Assembly (NCBI GenBank): GCA_046704745.1
Contig: JBJKRL010000101.1
Coordinates: 1-64,000 of the forward strand
Origin: CAWGGS01 sp046704745
GTDB lineage: Bacteria > Desulfobacterota > Desulfobulbia > Desulfobulbales > Desulfocapsaceae
DNA length: 64,000 nucleotides
Direction: 5' to 3'
The position numbers and the translations under genes were made by a program. Every line of letters starts with the position of its first letter. Within the stretch, counting starts at the first letter, position 1. Under the pieces are notes generated by a model. It did not search any database, was not told the DNA's origin, and worked only from the letters and a program-made list of their open reading frames with translations. Positions 19,299-28,371 of the stretch are shown here, in pieces.

Positions 19299-21320
19299 AT
19301 GCCGAGACAACGAGTTGTCACCCCCTTGTTATTGACTATCCTCCTTGTTTGGGTTTTAGGAGTCTCCGTCCGTGTTGTTGCAGCCAAAACAGAGACTGTA
19401 ACTCTACCGATTACAATTGATTACAACCTGCTGCAAGCACTGATTCTCAGAACGGCCTATACGGAGAAGGACCAATCGGTTACCTTGCTTAATTCCGATA
19501 ACGGATGCTTGTCTCTTATTCTTTCTCATCCTACGGTTTCCGAGTCTCATGGCTTTATACAGTTTGAGACCGAAGTCGAAGTTCATGCAGGATCGCCGAT
19601 TGGAGACAACTGTATGGTTCCCGTGGGTTGGAAAGGGTATCTCGTTCTCTATCAACGCCCGGTTATAAACAGTGTGACATGGCAACTTTCCTTTGTCACC
19701 ACCGGATCCAAGCTCCTGGAAATGAACAGGCAACCGGCGCAGATTGCCGGAGTTGTCTGGGACCTTGTCAAAGAACATGTTTTTCAATATCTTGAGAGTA
19801 TTAAAATTGATCTGGCACCTCCGGTAAATGACCTGAAGACCTTTCTACTCCCCCTGTTCCCTGAAAAAGTACAGCAACAGACAAAAGAAATGCTGGCTAC
19901 CTTACGTACCGGTGAGGTTCGGGTTACACAGGAAGCGGTGACGGTTGATCTCCTAGCCGATGTTCAGGAGGTGTACAGACCGGAGGAATCTCCGGGTAAG
20001 GAGGTGCTATCCGGCAGAGATCTCGAAGAGACGGTCCATCTCTGGGAACAATGGGATGCCTTGCTGAGCTATATGGTAACCACAGTATCACAAGACGTCC
20101 TGACAGAGGACGAGAGACAAACCCTCATGGATGTCCTTTTGGATGCTCGATATCGTTTTGTCGAAGGCTTAAACGATAAGAACCTGACAAATGATTTTGT
20201 TCGGGAGCAATTTGTCAAGGCATGGAAACAGCTCTCGCCGATATTCCGCAATCACATGAGGCAGCGCGACAAGGACGCAACACTCGGCTACCTGTCCTTT
20301 TTTACGGCCGCCGATGCCCTTACGGTCCTTGACAGGCTGGGGCCGACCTTCGGGATTGAGATGAGCCGTGACGGTTTAATTCGTCTTGCCAGGATGCTGA
20401 CCACGGATCAAACGGTCCTCATCTACGGTTCCGGGGTGAATCCTGCTCTTCGCAGGCTTTTTCAGCTGAAGCCGGACCTGCAAATTGAAGAGAAAACCCT
20501 CCCGACTGATGGGAAGATGGAAATTGAAGAGAAAACCCTACCGACCGATGGGAAGATGGAAAAAAACGGCGATAAAATGCAACCTGACGGTAAATCTCCG
20601 GCCAAAAAGGGAGGAAAACCTTCCGATAGCAAAGTGGAGAAACAGGAACAAAGCCAGACATCGTTCATCTCCCAGGATATGGTGGCCAGGATCCGGGATT
20701 ATTTTTTTCCTCTGGCCTACGCCGGGGATTTGGAAAAAAATGATATCTTGCAATGGCGGGTGCCAAAAAATGGGCTGGAAGAGTATGTCAAAAAGGTTAT
20801 TGGAGTCCTGGATGTAGCGGCAAATTTGCAAAAGGACAAACACGACTTTCCCCCTTCACTGCGGGCCATGTATCGATCAATGATTATTGCCATGGCCTGG
20901 CAGGAGAGTTGTTTCAGACAGTTTGTAGAGAAAAACAATCAGCTATTCTACCTCTTGTCATACAACAATACATCGGTCGGTCTGATGCAGGTCAATGAGC
21001 GAGTTTGGAGAGGATTGTATAACCTGCAGCGACTGCGTTGGGATATCTCGTACAATGCGGCTGCAGGCAGCGAGATCGCCGCCCTCTATTTGCAAAGATA
21101 TGCCTTGCGAGACAAGAACAGGGCAAAGAGTCTGGACCAATCAACCTTGGCATGTCTTGTTTATGCTATGTACAACGGTGGACCGGGGCAATATTATGAG
21201 TTTTTAAAGCGTCTGAAAAAAGGGCGGATGTTGACCATCGATACCTTGTTTAATCAGAAATATTCGTGGGTCGTATCGAATAATTTGGAGAGGATAGCCA
21301 AATGTCTCATTGGGGATTGA
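19299..21320 (+). CDS. Exported protein with C-terminal SLT lytic transglycosylase domain
   Basis: A 673-residue secreted or periplasmic protein. A signal peptide spans about residues 1-29 (hydrophobic LLLTILLVWVLGVSV, cleavage near VVAA). Residues 30-390 form a large region I do not recognise. A Lys/Gly-rich linker (about 395-455) holds a 13-residue tandem repeat. The C-terminal part (about 515-665) has the transglycosylase SLT signature: catalytic Glu near residue 536 in AMAWQESCFRQF, then SVGLMQVN and YAMYNGGPGQY. Such enzymes cleave the MurNAc-GlcNAc bond of peptidoglycan without water. The start has only a weak binding site. It is monocistronic, and the N-terminal region may bind an envelope partner. 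Confidence 0.82.
   Translation: MPRQRVVTPLLLTILLVWVLGVSVRVVAAKTETVTLPITIDYNLLQALILRTAYTEKDQSVTLLNSDNGCLSLILSHPTVSESHGFIQFETEVEVHAGSPIGDNCMVPVGWKGYLVLYQRPVINSVTWQLSFVTTGSKLLEMNRQPAQIAGVVWDLVKEHVFQYLESIKIDLAPPVNDLKTFLLPLFPEKVQQQTKEMLATLRTGEVRVTQEAVTVDLLADVQEVYRPEESPGKEVLSGRDLEETVHLWEQWDALLSYMVTTVSQDVLTEDERQTLMDVLLDARYRFVEGLNDKNLTNDFVREQFVKAWKQLSPIFRNHMRQRDKDATLGYLSFFTAADALTVLDRLGPTFGIEMSRDGLIRLARMLTTDQTVLIYGSGVNPALRRLFQLKPDLQIEEKTLPTDGKMEIEEKTLPTDGKMEKNGDKMQPDGKSPAKKGGKPSDSKVEKQEQSQTSFISQDMVARIRDYFFPLAYAGDLEKNDILQWRVPKNGLEEYVKKVIGVLDVAANLQKDKHDFPPSLRAMYRSMIIAMAWQESCFRQFVEKNNQLFYLLSYNNTSVGLMQVNERVWRGLYNLQRLRWDISYNAAAGSEIAALYLQRYALRDKNRAKSLDQSTLACLVYAMYNGGPGQYYEFLKRLKKGRMLTIDTLFNQKYSWVVSNNLERIAKCLIGD
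20484..20561 (+). repeat. Two tandem 39-base copies inside the transglycosylase linker
   Basis: The 39-base units at 20484-20522 and 20523-20561 differ at only two positions and encode IEEKTLPTDGKME twice in frame. The sequence after them (KNGDKMQPDGK) looks like a third, degraded unit. This is a likely slippage-prone linker. Confidence 0.85.
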
Positions 21321-21327
21321 CCTGACG

Positions 21328-21447
21328 TTCATCCGGTTTGAGTGTGCTTTTGCGCAACTGAAAGCAATAACCCGAGGGAGGTCATCGCTTGCGGTCGCTG
21401 CTCTTTTTCCCCTATGTCTGTACACCATAACCGATAGACAGACCGTC
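21328..21447 (+). repeat. Half copy of the TTCATCCG inverted-repeat element
   Basis: This stretch begins TTCATCCGGTTTGAG and aligns, base for base over long runs, with the reverse complement of the right half of the complete element at 40126-40386. Shared blocks include CTGAAAG, TCATCGCT, GCTGCTCT, TGTACACCA and AGACAG. Similarity stops after about 120 bases and no second end is visible, so it is a truncated copy. It begins 8 bases after the transglycosylase stop codon. Confidence 0.65.
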
Positions 21448-21850
21448 CCTTGTTTGCTTTCCCACCTCTTAGCAAAGGAAAGAGTTTGTCGGTAAACCTC
21501 TTGTAAGGATTCTTAAGGCAGCCATCATGAGCAGGTTTTTTTATTCAAAAATTGCAGACTACCCCGGATGTAATGGATGCCGTATAAGGTTTGAATCTCT
21601 TTAATTGGATAATCTTTCGCATTTTCTATAGGCCATACCTGAGTTTAATGCAGTGTTCAAACAGGCATCCGGAAAGAAGCAATGGGGTGCCTGTTCATTT
21701 CGTGTTGTATGTGTTTTTAAGCAAGGCGCAAAGAGAAACGGCAGCGTCCCACTTTGCGCTTCACAACAAAGCCTCTGCCACGGCAACCTCCACCGATGTG
21801 AGACCCGGTCATCGAAGAGTGTTGTTCGCGTAAGAGAAAAGGAGGATCTT
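21448..21850. other. Gene-free region upstream of mscL
   Basis: About 400 bases between the truncated repeat and mscL. The mscL frame stays open upstream to 21653, but that part lacks a membrane-channel match and precedes the strong binding site, so I leave it out. No RNA gene or clear promoter was recognised. Confidence 0.4.
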
Positions 21851-22252
21851 ATGGGTATGTTAGAGGAATTTAAAAAATTTGCAATGCGGGGAAATGTTGT
21901 TGATATGGCTGTGGGTATTATCATCGGAGGCGCCTTCGGTAAGATTGTTTCCTCGCTGGTTGCCGATGTGATCATGCCCCCAATCGGACTTTTGGTGGGT
22001 GGTGTTAATTTCAGCAATCTCGTTGTGACCTTAAAAGAAGCTTCCGGTAAGGTTCCGGCGGTAACCTTGAATTATGGGAAGTTTATCCAGTCTATCTTTG
22101 ATTTTATTATCATAGCGTTTTCCATTTTTATTCTTATTAAAATTATGAATTCTTTGCAGGAAAAGAAAGAAGAAGCCCCAGCCGCTCCGGCACCGCCGCC
22201 CAAGCAGGAGGTGTTATTGGAGGAGATCAGAGATATCCTGCGTGAGAAATAA
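21851..22252 (+). CDS. mscL: Large-conductance mechanosensitive channel
   Basis: A 133-residue inner-membrane channel that opens under membrane tension and releases solutes on hypo-osmotic shock. The N-terminal amphipathic helix (MLEEFKKFAMRGN) leads into the first membrane helix with the gate sequence VVDMAVGIIIGGAFGKIV. A short periplasmic loop (about 50-70), the second helix (about 73-97) and a cytoplasmic helix ending LLEEIRDILREK follow. An Ala/Pro linker (about 105-116) precedes the last helix. The ATG at 21851 has an ideal AAAGGAGG 5 bases upstream. Length is typical of the family. It is a single gene. Confidence 0.96.
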   Translation: MGMLEEFKKFAMRGNVVDMAVGIIIGGAFGKIVSSLVADVIMPPIGLLVGGVNFSNLVVTLKEASGKVPAVTLNYGKFIQSIFDFIIIAFSIFILIKIMNSLQEKKEEAPAAPAPPPKQEVLLEEIRDILREK

Positions 22253-22314
22253 TTAGGTAATTTGTCAAATGGCTGTATTTTATTCTATGATAGTTCCTCT
22301 CTTCTTCTAAAAGA

Positions 22315-22350
22315 GGCTCCCGGGTGCTCTTTGCCTTCATGCCGGGAGCC
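22315..22350. terminator. GC-rich hairpin between mscL and hisC
   Basis: GGCTCCCGG (22315-22323) pairs perfectly with CCGGGAGCC (22342-22350). There is no T run on the plus side, while the minus side reads into TCTTTT. It is placed to end mscL transcripts, but it is not a canonical intrinsic terminator for that direction. Confidence 0.4.
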
Positions 22351-22506
22351 AAAATCAGGAGAGGTTGATTTTGTTTCATTTATTTTCTACACTCTCATCT
22401 CTGGAGTTGGAATTTTCCGGGAAATTGATATAACGATCTAGAAAAATTGTTTTATTAACGTATTGTAATAAATGAAGAAGCTTAGATTATCCTTTTAGGA
22501 ATGTGT

Positions 22507-23568
22507 ATGAATCGTTATTGGAGTTCGGTTGTCGGGGAATTGAAGCCTTATGTTCCCGGTGAACAACCAAAGATTACTGGGGTGATTAAACTCAATACCA
22601 ATGAAAACCCGTATGGACCGTCACCGAAGGTTTTGCAGGCCGTGGGCGGTGAGGTTGCGGATGTACTGCGGCTGTACCCTGATCCAGGCTCGGACCTGGT
22701 CAGAGACGCTGTGGCCAGACTTTATAAAATAAAGCCGGAACAGGTCTTTGTCGGCAACGGCTCAGATGAAATTCTAGGCCACACGTTCTATGCGCTGCTC
22801 AATCACGAACTGCCTCTTCTCTTTCCCGATATCACGTACAGCTTCTATCCTGTCTATTGCGGGCTGTACCGCATCAGGTTTGAACGCATACCATTGACAC
22901 CGTCGTATCAGATCGATCTGAATCTGTATCCACAACCCAACGGAGGTGTAATTATCGCCAATCCCAACGCGCCCACCGGCCAGGCGCTGGAGATTGCCGA
23001 AATCGAGCGATTTCTTCGACGAAACACCGATTCGGTTGTCGTTGTCGATGAAGCCTATGTGGATTTCGGTGCCGAGACGGCCGTGGGATTGATTAATAGA
23101 TTTCCCAACCTTCTGATAATCCAGACTCTGTCTAAATCCCGGTCCCTGGCGGGCTTGCGGGTCGGTTTTGCCGTCGGACATCGGGAATTGATCGAGGCCC
23201 TTGACCGGGTCAAAAACAGCTTCAATTCCTATCCACTCGATCGTCTGGCAATAAGCGGCGCGGTTGCAGCCTTGGATGACACGGATTATTTTGAAAAGAC
23301 GAGAAGCAAAATAATCGCTACCCGTGAGGCACTCGTGCAGGAACTGGAATTTCTCGGATTTACTGTGTTGCCGTCCAAGAGCAATTTCATCTTTGCTCGT
23401 CATCCCGGAAGAGATGCCGCTGATCTCGCACGGTCTCTCAGGGAGCGATCTATTCTCGTCCGGCACTTCAAGCAGGAAAGGATCGATCAGTTCTTGCGGA
23501 TTTCGGTGGGCACGGACGACGAGTGCGCAATGCTTGTTTCCGCACTCAGGGACGTACTTCATAGGTGA
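22507..23568 (+). CDS. hisC: Histidinol-phosphate aminotransferase
   Basis: A 353-residue PLP enzyme of histidine synthesis that transfers an amino group from glutamate to imidazole-acetol phosphate. Family landmarks: NTNENPYGPSP near residue 30, a GNGSDE cofactor loop, NPNAPTG, the VDEAYVDF segment with the PLP-binding Asp, the Schiff-base Lys in TLSKSRSLAGLRVGF and a C-terminal arginine segment ending RISVGT. An ATG at 22501 is also in frame, but the one at 22507 has AGGA at a proper 6-base distance, so I prefer it. No other his genes are nearby. acuI follows 30 bases downstream, so the two may share a transcript. Confidence 0.93.
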   Translation: MNRYWSSVVGELKPYVPGEQPKITGVIKLNTNENPYGPSPKVLQAVGGEVADVLRLYPDPGSDLVRDAVARLYKIKPEQVFVGNGSDEILGHTFYALLNHELPLLFPDITYSFYPVYCGLYRIRFERIPLTPSYQIDLNLYPQPNGGVIIANPNAPTGQALEIAEIERFLRRNTDSVVVVDEAYVDFGAETAVGLINRFPNLLIIQTLSKSRSLAGLRVGFAVGHRELIEALDRVKNSFNSYPLDRLAISGAVAALDDTDYFEKTRSKIIATREALVQELEFLGFTVLPSKSNFIFARHPGRDAADLARSLRERSILVRHFKQERIDQFLRISVGTDDECAMLVSALRDVLHR

Positions 23569-23598
23569 GTCAAAGAAAAAACGGAGGAGGAGAGTACA

Positions 23599-24600
23599 AT
23601 GGGCAAAGATACCTTCAGGGCGTTGGTGGTAAGCGAAGAGGAACCGAAAAAATTCACAGGAGTTATCCGTGAAAGACGCATTGAGGACCTGCCGGCGGGT
23701 GAAGTCCTGATTCGGGTCAAATATTCCTCCCTTAACTATAAGGATGCTCTCTCCGCCTCTGGGAACAAAGGGGTCACCAGGACCTACCCTCACACACCGG
23801 GTATAGATGCCTCGGGTATAGTCGAAGAGAGCACGAGCAGTGCCTTCAAAGCCGGTGACGAGGTACTGGTCACCGGTTATGATCTTGGCATGAATACTTC
23901 CGGCGGTTATGGCCAGTATATCCGGGTGCCTGCAGGGTGGGTGGTGCCGTTGCCTGCATCTCTTGGCCTGTCTGAGAGCATGATCTATGGAACGGCGGGC
24001 TTTACTGCCGGCATGTCAGTGGCTGCCCTGGTCTCGGAGGTGAGTGCGAAAGACGGCGAAATCCTGGTCTCCGGGGCCACCGGCGGGGTCGGCAGTATCG
24101 CGACGGCGATTCTTGCCCATCTCGGGTATTCCGTTGCCGCCGTAAGTGGGAAAGCCGAGGCGCATGATTTTCTTACAGGACTTGGTGCTGCCAGGATCAT
24201 TGATCGGGGTGAAGCCATCGATACAAGCGGAAGACCGCTCTTAAAAGGTCATTGGGCCGGAGTCGTGGATACGGTAGGCGGTGACATTTTGGCTACAGCG
24301 ATTAAGGCGACCAATCTTCACGGAATTGTAACCTGCTGCGGTAATGTCGCCTCGCCCGATCTGCCGTTGACCGTTTTTCCCTTTATTCTCAGGGGAGTAC
24401 GCTTGCAAGGGATAGATTCACAGAACTGTCCGATGGTCCATCGTCTCGATGTCTGGCAAAAACTGGCCGGGGAATGGAGATTTCCCAAGTTCCTGGATCT
24501 GTACAACGAGATAGGCATCTCGGAACTGAAAGAGAATATTGAATTGATCTTGAAGGGAAAACAAAAAGGCAGGGTGCTTGTAAATCTGGATAAGGAATAG
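23599..24600 (+). CDS. acuI: YhdH/AcuI-family quinone oxidoreductase (acryloyl-CoA reductase type)
   Basis: A 333-residue medium-chain dehydrogenase/reductase without the zinc ligands of alcohol dehydrogenases. The catalytic domain begins FRALVVSEEEP and contains SSLNYKDALS. The NAD(P)-binding fold shows the SGATGGVGSIA motif near residue 155. This layout matches the YhdH/AcuI subfamily, whose characterised members reduce acryloyl-CoA to propionyl-CoA with NADPH. The start has GGAGGAG about 8 bases upstream. It sits 30 bases after hisC and is convergent with the CoA-transferase gene. The neighbouring acyl-CoA ligases and CoA-transferase fit work on a short acyl-CoA, but the substrate is inferred. 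Confidence 0.82.
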   Translation: MGKDTFRALVVSEEEPKKFTGVIRERRIEDLPAGEVLIRVKYSSLNYKDALSASGNKGVTRTYPHTPGIDASGIVEESTSSAFKAGDEVLVTGYDLGMNTSGGYGQYIRVPAGWVVPLPASLGLSESMIYGTAGFTAGMSVAALVSEVSAKDGEILVSGATGGVGSIATAILAHLGYSVAAVSGKAEAHDFLTGLGAARIIDRGEAIDTSGRPLLKGHWAGVVDTVGGDILATAIKATNLHGIVTCCGNVASPDLPLTVFPFILRGVRLQGIDSQNCPMVHRLDVWQKLAGEWRFPKFLDLYNEIGISELKENIELILKGKQKGRVLVNLDKE

Positions 24601-24638
24601 ACGCTCTTCTTGCCGGACAGGTGTTTTACCCGATTCTC

Positions 24639-26513
24639 TCACGCTTTATCAAAGTCCATGACAATACGAAGTTCTGTCGCCTCGGTGCGTGTTATTTCGG
24701 CGTTGGGGTAGTGTTTTTTGAAGACGTGCAGCATAGCCTTGTTTTCTTCCATGGTTGTGGCAACAAAACCTGAAAATCCGTTTTCCCTGGCAATAGCCTC
24801 CAATTGCGGCAGCAGACGCGATGTAACCCCCATTCCCTGGTAGTCTTCCCGCACCACAAAGGCTACTTCGGCCCGGCCGTCCCCTTCATCGGCATAGGAG
24901 CCGATGGCCACGATATCCTGGTTCCCGCCTTTCTCGACAAGGCCGATCAAGGAGATGTTCTGGTGGTAGTCGACATCCGCCCATTGCTCCTGGGCAACTT
25001 CATGGGAAAACAGTCTCATCTTGCAGAAAAATCTGAGATAGACGGTCTCTTCTTTGAGTGAGTAAAAGAAATTGCGGTACCCGAATTCATCCGAGGGCAA
25101 AAGGGGACGGAATTCAATGGTCTTGCCATTGGGAAGGATCTGGCGGGTCTTGTACCCTTCGAGAAAGAGCAGATCGTCCTGAACAGGTGGCAGTTGATCG
25201 GCAAAAATATAATGATGTTTTTTTGCCGCGGCGATCAGGTCCTCACGGAATTTGGGATGGGCGATCTGGGCCAGTTCCATGACCCTTTGATAGATGCTTT
25301 TGCCCTCAAGTGCGGCAATCCCGTATTCCGTCACCACATAGTTGACGTCGCCACGGGTTGTAGCGACTCCTGCACCCTCACTGAGACTCGATACGATTCG
25401 CGAGACACGTCCGTTCTGGGCGGTGGACGGCAGGGCGATGATTGAAAAACCTCCCTTGGACATTGAACTGCCGCGTAAGAAATCCACCTGATCCCCAATG
25501 CCGCTGTAAAACATATGGCCCATGGAGTCGCTGCATACCTGGCCGGTGAGGTCTACCTCCAGTGCCGACGAGATGGAAACCAGGTTGTCATTGCGCGCAA
25601 TGACGGTAGGGTCGTTGACATATTCGGACGAGCGGAAATAGAACTGCGGGTTGTTGTCAACATACTGATAAAGCTTTTCAGAACCCATGCACAGAGACGC
25701 TACCACGCGTCCTTCCAGCAGGGTCTTGCGTTTATTGGTGATCACCTTTTTCTGTAGAAGGGCGATGAAGGCGTCGGTTATAAGCTGGGTGTGGATGCCG
25801 AGATCCTTTTTTCCCTCCAGGTACGGCAAAATGGCATAGGGGAGATGCCCGAATCCGATCTGCAACGTAGCCCCGTCTTCCACCAACTGGCTGACATAGT
25901 AACCGATACGAGAGGCGATTTTGGGGTTTTTCGCAAGTGGGATCGACTCGACAAGCGGCTCCTCGAAGGGAACGAAGTAGTCGACCTCGTCAACATGGAT
26001 GATGCCGTCTCCCCAGGTCTTGGGCATCCGTGGGTTGACCTGGGCTATCACCAGGGTCGCCGCCGACATTCCCGCCCGGGTTATATCAACAGACACGCCC
26101 AGGCTGCAGAAACCGTATTGATCGGGCGGGCTGACCTGGACCAATGCTACATCCAGTCCTATACTGTGTGATTCGAATAAGCCCGGGATATGCGACAGGT
26201 AGGCGGGAATATAATCTATTTTACCTTCGAACGCAGCTTTCCGCATTCTGGAGCTGATAAAAAAAAGTTTTAAGGCAAACCGCCGCAGAAAATCCGGATC
26301 ATCGACGTATTCAGACAGGGTGGACGACAACATCTGATACACCATGACATCCTGGAGCCGGGTGTCGTCGACCATGCTGCGAATAAGGTGTTGCGGCTCC
26401 CCGCACCCGGTACCGATAAAGACACGGCAGCCGTTTTTTATCTTTGAGACAGCCTCATTGGCATCGACCACTTTTCCAGGGCAATGGTGCTTGAGAGCTA
26501 TGTCTGCTTCCAT
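24639..26513 (-). CDS. Acetyl-CoA hydrolase/transferase fused to a C-terminal GNAT acetyltransferase
   Basis: A 624-residue two-part protein. Residues about 10-440 match the acetyl-CoA hydrolase/4-hydroxybutyrate CoA-transferase family, which moves CoA between carboxylates. Visible are VFIGTGCGEPQ near the start, GFGHLPYAI, SSEYVNDP and the conserved VVTEYGIAALEGKS. Residues about 470-615 form a GNAT fold with the acetyl-CoA loop in VREDYQGMGVTSRLL and an NKAMLHVFKK helix. Fusions of this kind may couple CoA transfer with lysine acetylation control, but the target is unknown. The ATG has AGGA upstream and lies 9 bases after the stop of the acyl-CoA ligase gene, which strongly suggests one operon. 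Confidence 0.88.
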   Translation of the reverse strand: MEADIALKHHCPGKVVDANEAVSKIKNGCRVFIGTGCGEPQHLIRSMVDDTRLQDVMVYQMLSSTLSEYVDDPDFLRRFALKLFFISSRMRKAAFEGKIDYIPAYLSHIPGLFESHSIGLDVALVQVSPPDQYGFCSLGVSVDITRAGMSAATLVIAQVNPRMPKTWGDGIIHVDEVDYFVPFEEPLVESIPLAKNPKIASRIGYYVSQLVEDGATLQIGFGHLPYAILPYLEGKKDLGIHTQLITDAFIALLQKKVITNKRKTLLEGRVVASLCMGSEKLYQYVDNNPQFYFRSSEYVNDPTVIARNDNLVSISSALEVDLTGQVCSDSMGHMFYSGIGDQVDFLRGSSMSKGGFSIIALPSTAQNGRVSRIVSSLSEGAGVATTRGDVNYVVTEYGIAALEGKSIYQRVMELAQIAHPKFREDLIAAAKKHHYIFADQLPPVQDDLLFLEGYKTRQILPNGKTIEFRPLLPSDEFGYRNFFYSLKEETVYLRFFCKMRLFSHEVAQEQWADVDYHQNISLIGLVEKGGNQDIVAIGSYADEGDGRAEVAFVVREDYQGMGVTSRLLPQLEAIARENGFSGFVATTMEENKAMLHVFKKHYPNAEITRTEATELRIVMDFDKA

Positions 26514-26522
26514 ATTTTTGTC

Positions 26523-28043
26523 CTACCCTTTGCCATAGAGCGATTTGACCGCCTTCCGGTCTACGGAACCATGGGCATCCATCGGAAATTCGTCTATAAA
26601 AGCAACATATTGAGGTTTTTTAAAACTTGATATGCGTTCGCCGACAAAACGTATCAGCTCTTCAGCCGTCAACGTCTTCCCCTCCTGGAGTCGGCAGACA
26701 GCCTTGATGCCTTCCTTCCATTTCGGGTCGGGTACCCCGATGACCACTGTTTGGGCCACGGACGGATGCTGAAGGATAACCTTTTCCACCTCTGCAGGGT
26801 AGACATTTTCGCCACCGGGCTTAATAAGTTCTTTTTCCGCTTTGCGGCCGGCATAAAATAGAAAGCCATTGTCATCGAAACGGCCCAAATCGCCCGTATG
26901 ATGCCATCCATCGCGGAAGCTATAGGTATTATCCTCGGGAAGTTCCCAGTATCCTTCAAAGACCATTGGACCCTTGACGATGATTTCCCCAACCGTTCCC
27001 GGCGGCACGATCCTGTCATGATCGTCCACAAGCCGGACATCGGCGTACAAAATAACCTTGCCGGCCGAACCTGGTTGGTCGTTGTATTTCCCCATCGTAG
27101 TCAGGCAACTGGTCTCCGTCTGCCCGTACATGGCCCAATAGGTGCCGCCTGTGACAGATTGGTAGTGATCGATTACCTCTGGAGTTCCAAGGCCCACAAC
27201 CGCTCTTAAGGAGCATATCTCCAGCTGATTTTCCTTGGCCGCTTTGAGGATGGAATCCAGTATCGGCGGGAAATCAAAGAACAGACTCACGCCCTTATCC
27301 TGAATGAGGGATGCTGCTGTCTTCGCATCGAATTTACTCATATTGAGATTTATGGCACCGGCATGGAAAGCGCTGGTCGCCATAAAAAGTCCTGCTACGT
27401 GGAAAAGCGGCAAAAGGTTTAAATGCACGTCATTTGCCGTGAGGCCGAAATAATAGGAAAAATGCATGTGGGCATGGAGCATGTTCCGGTGGCTGAGTAC
27501 GGCGCCTCGGGGACGGCCGGCAACGGCTGCTGTGTGAATGATCACCAAAGCATCGGAGCTTGCCACCTCATGAAATGGCATCTCTGCCGGGATATCCAGA
27601 AGTGAGGCGAAGAACTGGGCATCCCCGAGGTCGGCTTTGAGATTGAATACAGCACGAACCGTCGACAGCCGGGCGGTTGCATCTGTAATCAAGGGTTGGT
27701 ATTCCGCGTCGGCAAAGACGACTTGGGGCTTGCAATCGTTCAGATTAAAGTACATTTCCTCAGCTGAAAGACGCCAGTTAATGGGAAGGACTATGGCGCC
27801 GAGAGCCGCTGCTGCACCATAAACAAGAAAAAATTCCAGACTGTTTTTGCCGACCACTCCGATGCGGTCTCCTTTTTTGATTCCGGCACGATCAAGGCCT
27901 CCGGCCAGAAGATCGACCCGATTTTTATATTCGGCAAAGGTCATCTGCCTCCCGTCGTCTATTTCCTGCCAGCAGATCTGATTTTTAAAGGCGACCGCAT
28001 TGCGATTGATCAGATCGTAGAACGAAAAGTCGTAAAGTCCCAT
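26523..28043 (-). CDS. AMP-forming acyl-CoA ligase with atypical phosphate-binding loop
   Basis: A 506-residue member of the ANL superfamily, which activates a carboxylic acid with ATP and joins it to CoA. Later motifs are intact: YGQTE near residue 305, the HTGDLGRFDDNGF hinge region, and the C-terminal GGENVYPAEVE segment with a K-x-x-x-K near the end. The first core motif, usually SGTTGxPKG, reads HTAAVAGRPRG here (residues 170-180). That variant may define a subfamily rather than loss of function. A GGAGG 5 bases before the ATG marks the start. It heads a tight pair with the CoA-transferase fusion. The substrate is not known; a medium or short acyl chain is a guess from context. Confidence 0.85.
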   Translation of the reverse strand: MGLYDFSFYDLINRNAVAFKNQICWQEIDDGRQMTFAEYKNRVDLLAGGLDRAGIKKGDRIGVVGKNSLEFFLVYGAAAALGAIVLPINWRLSAEEMYFNLNDCKPQVVFADAEYQPLITDATARLSTVRAVFNLKADLGDAQFFASLLDIPAEMPFHEVASSDALVIIHTAAVAGRPRGAVLSHRNMLHAHMHFSYYFGLTANDVHLNLLPLFHVAGLFMATSAFHAGAINLNMSKFDAKTAASLIQDKGVSLFFDFPPILDSILKAAKENQLEICSLRAVVGLGTPEVIDHYQSVTGGTYWAMYGQTETSCLTTMGKYNDQPGSAGKVILYADVRLVDDHDRIVPPGTVGEIIVKGPMVFEGYWELPEDNTYSFRDGWHHTGDLGRFDDNGFLFYAGRKAEKELIKPGGENVYPAEVEKVILQHPSVAQTVVIGVPDPKWKEGIKAVCRLQEGKTLTAEELIRFVGERISSFKKPQYVAFIDEFPMDAHGSVDRKAVKSLYGKG

Positions 28044-28371
28044 AAAAGCCTCCGTGTCATGTTCTAGAGAGTTAGAGGTAAGACGGATTCAAGGCAAGAG
28101 TATTTGCAGCCTGCATAAAAACAGGCGGTATCGAGCCTTCCAGCCGGTGCTTGCCGAAGGTTTCGGGCAGACCCCGGCGCCATTCCTTGTGCGGAGTTAT
28201 GAAGTTAGGATATTTTATGGTGAATCAGGAGTCAGAAGAGCGTGAATACAGGGAGGTCTTCTACCCCAAAGCCGAACACTGTGTACATTTCTCGAAGCGT
28301 TGACTTTTTCCGCCTGTTGAGTTTCTCTTTGGCCTGGCCCGAATCCCTGAAATGTCCATGAAGAATTCCGA
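28044..28371. other. Gene-free gap between usp and the second acyl-CoA ligase
   Basis: This 328-base gap within the minus-strand array may hold a separate promoter for the ligase/CoA-transferase pair. A short piece near 28262-28290 (CCCCAAAG, then GAACACTGTGTACATTT) resembles the interior of the 35.9 kb interspersed element and could be a degraded remnant. No gene-like frame was seen. Confidence 0.35.

Noticed and set aside
22774..23793. Long open frame of 339 codons on the minus strand
   Set aside because: It lies antisense to hisC and the start of the AcuI-type gene, both clearly coding, and it has no recognisable domain.
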